NCBI GenBank assembly: GCA_036380435.1
Contig: DASVES010000167.1
Span: 1 to 6,783, forward strand
DNA length: 6,783 nt
Origin: DASQDT01 sp036380435
GTDB lineage: Bacteria; Acidobacteriota; Blastocatellia; Pyrinomonadales; Pyrinomonadaceae
Direction: 5' to 3'
Shown here: positions 1 to 4,728 of the stretch, piece by piece
Position numbering within the stretch: the stretch's first letter is position 1
Layout of the letters: every line of letters starts with the position of its first letter
The notes under the pieces: model-generated
What the model was told of the DNA's origin: nothing
The model's database searches: none
What the model saw: the letters and a program-made list of their open reading frames with translations, nothing else
Made by a program: the position numbers and the translations under genes

Positions 1-297
1 ATGGCGGGTGTGACGGCGAACTCGTACATCTTGAAACTTTAGTCCCGGACAGATGGCGACTACAAGGTCGGGGCCGGCGGCCCCCGAAGAAACTACAAGT
101 ATCGGCTAAGACCCACCCGTCTATCAAGCGCGCGGGCACGCTCGGCCGTTTGTCCGCCCGTCTTCGGCAGCGGCTTGCCTGCTCAACTGCGGCGACTTGC
201 CCGCTCAACTGAGGACTCGTTTTGATGCTTTCACGTTGTCCTTTTTGACCCCGGCGGCGCGCCATTCTGACCGGGGCCGGGCCTTCAAATTGAATTG
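1..297. other. Left-edge region without a confident gene; small hairpin with flanking direct repeats
   Basis: I could not assign a gene here. On the + strand, frame 1 reads MAGVTANSYILKL and stops at 40-42 with mostly G/C third positions, so it may be the tail of a gene lying outside the window. Frame 3 is open from the left edge to a TGA at 210-212 (about 69 codons), but its codon use is unlike the neighbouring genes and I recognise no family. Positions 68-87 form a GC-rich hairpin (TCGGGGCC paired with GGCCCCCGA, one bulged C, loop GGC), flanked by two copies of ACTACAAG at 59-66 and 92-99. No T tract follows on either strand, so it is not a standard intrinsic terminator. A second inverted repeat, CCCCGG at 249-254 and CCGGGG at 271-276, lies just before the promoter candidate at 298. 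The stretch is most likely intergenic or untranslated. Confidence 0.5.
174..214. repeat. Imperfect 19-bp direct repeat, 22-bp period
   Basis: CTTGCCTGCTCAACTGCGG at 174-192 is repeated as CTTGCCCGCTCAACTGAGG at 196-214, with 17 of 19 bases identical and a 3-bp spacer. The 22-bp period is close to two helical turns, which would put both copies on the same face of the DNA. They lie about 85 bp upstream of the -35 candidate at 298. This could be a paired binding site for a regulator or simply a local duplication; the sequence alone does not decide. Confidence 0.55.
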
Positions 298-327
298 TTG
301 ACAGGCGGCGCGGTGAATCGTTAAGGT
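298..327 (+). promoter_or_regulatory. Candidate sigma70-type promoter for the response regulator gene
   Basis: A perfect TTGACA lies at 298-303. With an 18-bp spacer the -10 would be TAAGGT (322-327), which keeps the key first T, second A and last T; with 17 bp it would be TTAAGG. The -10 is weak, so the call rests mostly on the -35 box. A start near 334 would leave a leader of about 215 nt before the ATG at 549. That leader contains a 12-codon reading frame (MARFSRKSLAIF, 344-382) without a convincing ribosome binding site. Confidence 0.35.
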
Positions 328-548
328 GAAGTTACCGGGCCGCATGGCTCGCTTCTCCCGAAAGTCTTTGGCAATCTTCTAAAATCGAGTCTTTTCTCGG
401 AAACAGACGCGCCCTCACGCTTTTCTCGCGCGGCCACGTTTCGCCCCAAAGCTGACCCAGCCGCGAGGCACGGGGATTGCCATTTTTCGGTGCGCGGAGT
501 TTCCTCGCGCCCCGCCGGATTGTCTTCAGAAGCTCACGCCGGAGACCA

Positions 549-983
549 ATGAGCGCCGCCGAATTCCATCCCCCCCACGCTGTCACCCCGCCACACGCCG
601 CGCCCGCGCGCGGCCCCGCCACAGTCCTGCTCGTCGAAGACGACCGCGCCCTCCGGCGCTACCTGCAAGTCACACTGGAGCGCGCGGGCTTCCGCGTCGT
701 CGTCGCCTCGGACGGCCTCGAAGCGATGAAGGCCGCGCTCTCCGCGCCCGTGGACGCGGTCGTCACCGACGCCATCATGCCGCACCTCGACGGCCACGCG
801 CTCTGCCGCTTCCTGCGACGCCACCCGAAACTCAAGAGCCTACCCGTCGTGCTCCTGAGCGGCAGCGAACAGTCCGCGCCCAGCGCCTCGCCGGCCGAGC
901 GCGCCGACGCGTACCTGATCAAGCCCGTGCGCCCAAAGGAGCTGGCCGGCTGTCTCACGGCCCTGCTCGAACGCGACGCATAA
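549..983 (+). CDS. Stand-alone receiver-domain response regulator (CheY-like)
   Basis: This 144-residue protein is almost entirely a two-component receiver domain, with no DNA-binding or enzymatic output domain. After a Pro/His/Ala-rich tail (residues 1-24) the domain starts at TVLLVEDD, whose acidic cluster E30-D31-D32 should bind Mg2+. The phosphoacceptor is D74 in VVTDAIMPHLDG, the conserved Ser/Thr is S104 in VVLLSGS, and the conserved lysine is K125 in YLIKP, so all switch residues are present. I chose ATG 549 because GGAG lies 4 nt upstream, the receiver fold starts shortly after, and the in-frame TTG at 477 would add only an Arg-rich, non-domain extension. Such proteins pass phosphate to or from histidine kinases and act by protein contact in chemotaxis, motility or phosphorelays. 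No kinase gene is in view, so the partner is unknown. The gene converges on ald and ends at a strong terminator. Confidence 0.88.
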   Translation: MSAAEFHPPHAVTPPHAAPARGPATVLLVEDDRALRRYLQVTLERAGFRVVVASDGLEAMKAALSAPVDAVVTDAIMPHLDGHALCRFLRRHPKLKSLPVVLLSGSEQSAPSASPAERADAYLIKPVRPKELAGCLTALLERDA

Positions 984-1023
984 CCATCCATCACGTCCGC
1001 ACGCCCTCGCGCGCTTCAACAGG

Positions 1024-1057
1024 AAAGGGCATCCTTCCGCGCGGAAGGATGCCCTTT
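1024..1057. terminator. Perfectly palindromic bidirectional intrinsic terminator
   Basis: AAAGGGCATCCTTCCGC (1024-1040) is followed directly by its exact reverse complement (1041-1057), a 34-bp perfect palindrome. The RNA would form a stem of about 15 bp closed by a tight GCGC loop. A-rich and T-rich ends (AAA before, TTTT after) give a short U tract in both directions. It lies 40 bp after the stop of the response regulator and 43 bp beyond the stop of ald, so it can end both convergent transcripts. A second small hairpin closer to ald (GCGACGG at 1074-1080 with CCGTCGC at 1087-1093) has no U tract and may only cap the ald 3' end. Confidence 0.88.
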
Positions 1058-1100
1058 TCGGATTCTCGCCGTTGCGACGGTCTGCGCCGTCGCTCTCGTC

Positions 1101-2255
1101 TTAACCTGCGCTGCCGGCCGTCGTGCTCGTCTCGCCGGGCAGGCCGAGCATCTCGTCGAGGGACGTGTATTCATGGCCCTGGTCGGCGGCCACGGCCTCA
1201 TAAGTCAGCTTGCCGGCGTAGGTGTTGACGCCCGCCTTGAGGCCGGGGTCGGTGCGGACGGCTTCGAGCAGGCCGCGGTTGGCGAGGCGCAGCACGTAGG
1301 GCAGCGTCGCGTTGGTGAGCGCGAAGGTGGAGGTGCGCGGCACGGCGCCGGGCATGTTGGCGACGCAGTAGTGGAGCACGCCCTCTTCGTAGTAGGTCGG
1401 GTTCGAGTGCGTGGTGGGGCGCGTCGTCTCGATGCAGCCGCCCTGATCGACCGCCACGTCCACGATGACCGCGCCGTTGGGCACGTCCTTCAGCATCTCG
1501 CGCGTGATGAGACGCGGGGCCGCCGCGCCGGGCACAAGCACCGCGCCGATGATCAGGTCGGCCTCCGAGATGGCGCCGTGGATGGCGTAGGCCGACGACG
1601 CCAGAGTGGAAATCTTCGACAGAAAGATGTCGTCAAGCTCGCGCAGGCGGTCGAGGTTGCGGTCAACAATCGTGACCTGCGCGCCCAAACCCACGGCCAT
1701 CTTCGCCGCGTTCGTCCCCACCACACCGCCGCCGATGATCACGACGCGCGCCGCCGGCACGCCCGGCACGCCGCCCAAAAGCACGCCGCGCCCGCCGTTC
1801 ATCTTCTCCAGATACTGCGCGCCGACCTGCACGGCCATCCGGCCCGCCACCTCCGACATCGGCGTCAAAAGCGGGAGCGTGCCGCGGCGGTCGGTGATGG
1901 TCTCGTAGGCGACGCCCGTCACCTTATTCTGGAGAAGCGCCTCGGTCTGTTTGGGGTCGGGCGCGAGGTGGAGGTAGGTGAAGAGCAGCAGTCCCTCCTT
2001 CATGCGCGGGTACTCGGGCGCAATCGGCTCCTTCACCTTGACGACCATCTCGGCCTCGGCCCACACGTCGTCGGCCGCGTCGATGAGACGAGCGCCGGCC
2101 TTCTCGTAGAGTCCGCTCTCGAAGCCGGAGCCTTCGCCCGCGCCGCGCTCGACGACCACTTTGTGTCCGGCGTCGGTGAGGGCGCGCACGCCGGCCGGTG
2201 TCAGACCGACGCGGTACTCGTTGTCCTTAATCTCTTTCGGGAGTCCGACGATCAC
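1101..2255 (-). CDS. ald: Alanine dehydrogenase
   Basis: This enzyme reversibly converts L-alanine, NAD+ and water to pyruvate, ammonia and NADH (EC 1.4.1.1) in the cytoplasm, linking alanine use or ammonia assimilation to NADH balance. The 384-residue protein begins with the family signature MIVGLPKEIK. Residues known in the family are all present and match Mycobacterium tuberculosis Ald numbering: R15 and K75 for substrate binding, H96 in the active site, S134, D270, and the N300-M301-P302 segment. The Rossmann domain shows GGGVVG at 175-180, with D198 placed to bind the adenosine ribose and favour NAD. The start is GTG (2253-2255), supported by AGGAG at 2266-2270 ten nt upstream and by the canonical N-terminus. 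The last 10-15 residues are a Ser/Thr/Gly-rich tail. The gene has its own promoter candidate at 2387-2415 and ends at the palindrome at 1024-1057, so it is probably a single transcription unit. Confidence 0.97.
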   Translation of the reverse strand: MIVGLPKEIKDNEYRVGLTPAGVRALTDAGHKVVVERGAGEGSGFESGLYEKAGARLIDAADDVWAEAEMVVKVKEPIAPEYPRMKEGLLLFTYLHLAPDPKQTEALLQNKVTGVAYETITDRRGTLPLLTPMSEVAGRMAVQVGAQYLEKMNGGRGVLLGGVPGVPAARVVIIGGGVVGTNAAKMAVGLGAQVTIVDRNLDRLRELDDIFLSKISTLASSAYAIHGAISEADLIIGAVLVPGAAAPRLITREMLKDVPNGAVIVDVAVDQGGCIETTRPTTHSNPTYYEEGVLHYCVANMPGAVPRTSTFALTNATLPYVLRLANRGLLEAVRTDPGLKAGVNTYAGKLTYEAVAADQGHEYTSLDEMLGLPGETSTTAGSAG

Positions 2256-2386
2256 TGTTCGTGTTCTCCTGTTCTATATGATCCGGGCCTCGGCGCGCCG
2301 GGGCAGCAGGCGCACGCACTTCGTGTCCGGGTTTCAGTCGCTCACTTGTGGAAACTCATTTTGACCCTGCGCGTTGCGACACGCCT

Positions 2387-2415
2387 GTGATACTTCAAAC
2401 TCGTGCGAGAGTCAA
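2387..2415 (-). promoter_or_regulatory. Candidate sigma70-type promoter for ald
   Basis: On the - strand TTGACT (2410-2415, 5 of 6 to consensus) is followed after exactly 17 bp by TATCAC (2387-2392, 4 of 6, including TAT and the fifth A). Transcription would begin near 2380 and give a leader of about 125 nt before the ald GTG. The element starts just downstream of the acetyltransferase stop codon (2424), so ald need not depend on read-through. I see no recognisable riboswitch in the leader. It contains a 10-bp palindrome CGGCGCGCCG at 2291-2300 and a five-codon frame (MSFHK) of no evident meaning. Confidence 0.5.
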
Positions 2416-2423
2416 ACAAATAC

Positions 2424-2897
2424 TTAAACGCCGGCGCGCGCTCTGGTCAGTCGCAGGCGCATGGCATTCTCGCCGTCCACCTGAAAGCCCAGATGCTCGA
2501 ATCCCGCGCCGCGGTACAGCGCCTCGGCCGCGTGATTGTCTGAATGGACGGTCAGGTAGACCTCCTCGCACGAGGGGAATCGGCGCACGACCTCGTCGAG
2601 GTACTGGGCGAGCGCGGCGCTGCCGAGTCCTCGCCGCTGGTGCGCGCGGTCGATGAGGAAGCCGCCGAGGTAGCACTTCGTCGCGTCGGCCGGGTTGTAA
2701 GAGAGCGTGTAGAAGCCGACCAACTCGTCGGCCGAGTAGACGGCGAACGGCTCGTAAGTCTTCCCGTCGGGCTTGAGGTGACACTTGGCGAGCGAGCGGG
2801 CGACCGTGGGCACGAACTCGCGCTGCTCGGGCCAGACGGAGAGGGCCAGCGCTTCCTCCCGATTCTCGCTCGTCACTTCGCGGACGCAGACTTTCAT
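2424..2897 (-). CDS. GNAT-family N-acetyltransferase, PaiA/BltD-like
   Basis: This 157-residue cytoplasmic protein should transfer an acetyl group from acetyl-CoA to an amine. The GNAT core is complete: the acceptor-side strand PFAVYSADELVGFYTLSY (50-67), motif A with LIDRAHQRRGLGSAAL (81-96), in which Q87-R-R-G-L-G92 is the pyrophosphate-binding loop, and the C-terminal NHAAEALYRGAGF (121-133), in which Y128 is the usual general acid. The N-terminal EQREFVPTVARSLA (24-37) and C-terminal DGENAMRL (141-148) resemble the diamine/spermidine acetyltransferases PaiA and BltD, so a small polyamine-like substrate is the best guess, not proven. The start is ATG 2897 because an in-frame TAA lies only four codons upstream. 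There is no Shine-Dalgarno; the heptamer hairpin begins 3 nt before the ATG. The gene is third in the run after the protease and aldehyde dehydrogenase. Confidence 0.88.
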   Translation of the reverse strand: MKVCVREVTSENREEALALSVWPEQREFVPTVARSLAKCHLKPDGKTYEPFAVYSADELVGFYTLSYNPADATKCYLGGFLIDRAHQRRGLGSAALAQYLDEVVRRFPSCEEVYLTVHSDNHAAEALYRGAGFEHLGFQVDGENAMRLRLTRARAGV

Positions 2898-2900
2898 GGG

Positions 2901-3078
2901 GAGCCGTTAGCGATTAGCTGTTAGCGGTTAGCTAAGAGCTGTCCGTAGTCAGTGGTCAGTTGTTCGCAGCGCCCGGCCTTGAGCCTCACTTAATGGGCGG
3001 CGCGTCTCCCGAAACAAACAATCGACAACTGACCACGGACAAAAAAGCTAAGAGCTAACAGCTAATCGCTAATAGCTC
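2901..3078. repeat. Composite heptamer-repeat inverted repeat between acetyltransferase and aldehyde dehydrogenase genes
   Basis: The left arm (2905-2967) reads in strict seven-base steps: CGTTAGC, GATTAGC, TGTTAGC, GGTTAGC, TAAGAGC, TGTCCGT, AGTCAGT, GGTCAGT, TGTTCGC. The right arm (3024-3078) is its degenerate complement, also in heptads: GACAACT, GACCACG, GACAAAA, AAGCTAA, GAGCTAA, CAGCTAA, TCGCTAA. The outer TTAGC family and the inner GTCAGT family occur in mirror order, so the whole element can fold into one long hairpin. A 19-nt stretch, TTAGCGATTAGCTGTTAGC, is perfectly complementary between arms. The loop of about 56 nt (2968-3023) is ordinary unique sequence. The right arm overlaps the TAG of the aldehyde dehydrogenase gene and the left arm ends 3 nt from the acetyltransferase ATG. 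There is no U tract, so it is not a classical terminator. Similar heptad arrays are known from cyanobacteria as STRRs; any relationship here is inference. Confidence 0.85.
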
Positions 3079-4646
3079 TATTCAAATTGGACTTCGTCGA
3101 TCTGCGCGCGCTGGAGCTTGCCGCTGTAGTCCACGTAGACGCTCTTCCATTCGGTGAAGATGTCGAGGACTTGCGTGCCGGCCTCGCGGTGGCCGTTGCC
3201 TGTCCCCTTGGTGCCGCCGAAGGGGAGGTGAACCTCGGCGCCGATGGTCGATGAGTTAACGTAGAAGATGCCCGTGTACATGTCGTTCATTGCGTGGAAG
3301 GCGCGGTTCACGTCCTGCGTGTAGATGGCCGCCGAGAGGCCGTAGCGCACGTTGTTGCCGATCTCGACGGCCTCTTCCAGCGAGTTCGTCGGGATGACGC
3401 AGGTGACGGGGCCGAAGATTTCCTCCTGCGCGATACGCATCTGCGGGGCCACGTCGGTGAAGACGGTCGGCTCGATAAAGTAGCCGTTGGCGTGCTCACC
3501 CCGGTCGAGTCGGTTGCCGCCGCAAGCGAGGCGCGCGCCGTCCTCTCTCTGCCCTGTTTCGACGTAGCCGAGAATTCGGTGCAGGGCGTCGGAGTTGATG
3601 ACCGGCCCCATCTCGGTCTTCGCGTCGAGGCCGTTGCCGACGCGCAAGGCGCTGGCGCGCTCGACGAGTTTCTGCGTGAACTTCTTGTAAACCTTCTTGT
3701 GGACGACGAGACGCGACGAAGCCGTGCAGCGTTGGCCCGAGGTGCCGAACGCTCCCCAGACCGCGCCCTCCACCGCGAGGTCGAGGTCGGCGTCCTCCAT
3801 TACCATGATGACGTTCTTGCCGCCCATCTCCAGAGAGCAGATGGCGTTGCGTTCAGCGCAGGCCGAGGCGACGATGCGGCCGACCTCCGTCGAGCCTGTA
3901 AACGAGATGAGACGCACGTCCGGGTGCTCGGTCAGGGCCGCGCCGACGGTCTCGCCGTAGCCGGCGACCATGTTGATGACGCCCCGGGGGACGCCCGCCT
4001 CCTCGCACGCCCGGATGAGATTGTAGGTCGAGAGCGGCGTGTCCTCGGCCGGCTTGATGACGACCGTGTTGCCGCAGATGAGCGCCGGCATCAGCTTCCA
4101 CGACGGAATCGCCATCGGGAAGTTCCACGGCGTAATCAACCCGCACAGGCCGACGGGCTGGCGCACGCACATGGCGAACTTGTCGGGCATCTCGGCCGGG
4201 GTGGTGAAGCCGTGCAGACGCCGGCCCTCGCCGGCCGTGTAGTAGGTGCAGTCGATGGCCTCCTGCACGTCGCCGCCGGTCTCCTTCAAGACCTTGCCCA
4301 TCTCGCGCGTCATGTCGCGCGAGTAAGCATCCTTGTCGCGCAGCAGGATTTCGCCGGCGCGGAAGAGTATCTCGGCGCGGCGCGGCGCGGGCAGGCGACG
4401 CCAGCGCTCCGCCGCCTCGCGCGCGGCCGCCACCGCGGCGTAGATGTCCTCGCGCGTCGAGACGGGGAAGCGCCCGACGACCTCACGCGTGTCGGCCGGG
4501 TTCGTGTTCTCGAACCACTCGCCGGACTGTGAGGCGACCCACTCGCCGCCGATGTAATTTTTGTAAGACTTCGCGACGGGGCGCGACTGTGTGCCCGACG
4601 CCGAGCGCGCGCTGCGTTTGCTGAGTGCTTTTTTTGCTTGAGACAT
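3078..4646 (-). CDS. NAD(P)-dependent aldehyde dehydrogenase
   Basis: This 522-residue cytoplasmic enzyme oxidises an aldehyde to the acid using NAD(P)+. All catalytic elements of the ALDH superfamily are visible: N175 in TPWNFP, cofactor-binding K198 in VIKPAE, the FTGSTEVG loop at 249-256, general base E273 in LEMGGKN, nucleophile C307 in GQRCTAS, and E409 in QEEIFGP. The overall pattern and the C-terminal end VYVDYSGKLQRAQID (503-517) resemble the group containing alpha-ketoglutaric semialdehyde and related sugar-acid or amino-acid semialdehyde dehydrogenases, but the substrate cannot be read from the sequence. A basic, Ser/Ala-rich N-terminal extension of about 26 residues precedes the conserved YKNYIGGEW and is longer than in most homologues. 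ATG 4646 is the first possible start: the in-frame upstream codons run to a TAA inside the hairpin with no start codon between. No Shine-Dalgarno is present; the pyrimidine-rich TCCTCT directly precedes the ATG. Codons 4-6 contain a run of seven A. Confidence 0.95.
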   Translation of the reverse strand: MSQAKKALSKRSARSASGTQSRPVAKSYKNYIGGEWVASQSGEWFENTNPADTREVVGRFPVSTREDIYAAVAAAREAAERWRRLPAPRRAEILFRAGEILLRDKDAYSRDMTREMGKVLKETGGDVQEAIDCTYYTAGEGRRLHGFTTPAEMPDKFAMCVRQPVGLCGLITPWNFPMAIPSWKLMPALICGNTVVIKPAEDTPLSTYNLIRACEEAGVPRGVINMVAGYGETVGAALTEHPDVRLISFTGSTEVGRIVASACAERNAICSLEMGGKNVIMVMEDADLDLAVEGAVWGAFGTSGQRCTASSRLVVHKKVYKKFTQKLVERASALRVGNGLDAKTEMGPVINSDALHRILGYVETGQREDGARLACGGNRLDRGEHANGYFIEPTVFTDVAPQMRIAQEEIFGPVTCVIPTNSLEEAVEIGNNVRYGLSAAIYTQDVNRAFHAMNDMYTGIFYVNSSTIGAEVHLPFGGTKGTGNGHREAGTQVLDIFTEWKSVYVDYSGKLQRAQIDEVQFE

Positions 4647-4652
4647 AGAGGA

Positions 4653-4728
4653 GTGATGAGTGATGAGTGATGAGTGATAAGAGTAAGAAAGCCGTCTTTC
4701 TTATCACTCATCACTCATCACTCATCAC
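4653..4728. repeat. Heptamer-repeat hairpin between aldehyde dehydrogenase and protease genes
   Basis: Three tandem GTGATGA units (4653-4673) and one GTGATAA (4674-4680) are mirrored exactly by TTATCAC and three TCATCAC units (4701-4728). This gives a 28-bp perfect stem, extendable to 30 bp (4653-4682 with 4699-4728). Alternatively AAGAAAG (4685-4691) pairs with CTTTCTT (4696-4702) around a CCGT loop, leaving a bulge on one side. The right arm abuts the TAA of the protease gene with no gap, and the left arm ends 6 nt from the aldehyde dehydrogenase ATG. In the transcript, the first arm carries three overlapping TGATG stop/start motifs. There is no U tract, so intrinsic termination is unlikely. 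mRNA stabilisation, partial attenuation or plain repeat expansion are all possible. Confidence 0.9.

Noticed and set aside
3..212. Open frame 3 at the left edge as the end of a real gene
   Set aside because: It has no recognisable domain, many A/T-ending codons unlike the neighbours, a very Arg-rich translation, and its end lies inside a direct repeat.
344..382. 12-codon leader peptide MARFSRKSLAIF upstream of the response regulator
   Set aside because: There is no convincing ribosome site at the right spacing, no run of regulatory codons and no attenuator-like hairpin following.
477..548. N-terminal extension of the response regulator from TTG 477
   Set aside because: The 24 extra residues are Arg- and Ser-rich and add no domain, and ATG 549 has a GGAG just upstream and leads directly into the receiver fold.
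2273..2278. TATAGA on the - strand as a -10 box for ald
   Set aside because: It lies so close to the AGGAG and GTG start that the leader would hold no full ribosome site, and there is no -35 at the right distance; the pair at 2387-2415 is better.
1173..2390. 405-codon reading frame on the + strand opposite ald
   Set aside because: It is the shadow of ald in high-GC DNA; its protein is rich in Arg, His, Gly and Asp without a recognisable fold, while the - strand encodes a full alanine dehydrogenase.
2901..3078. Hairpin arrays (here and at 4653-4728) as CRISPR repeats or insertion sequence ends
   Set aside because: There are no spacers, no unit of 24-37 bases, no transposase, and the seven-base period runs through both arms.
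3294..4532. 412-codon + strand reading frame opposite the aldehyde dehydrogenase gene
   Set aside because: It has the same compositional shadow character, and the opposite strand carries all ALDH catalytic motifs.
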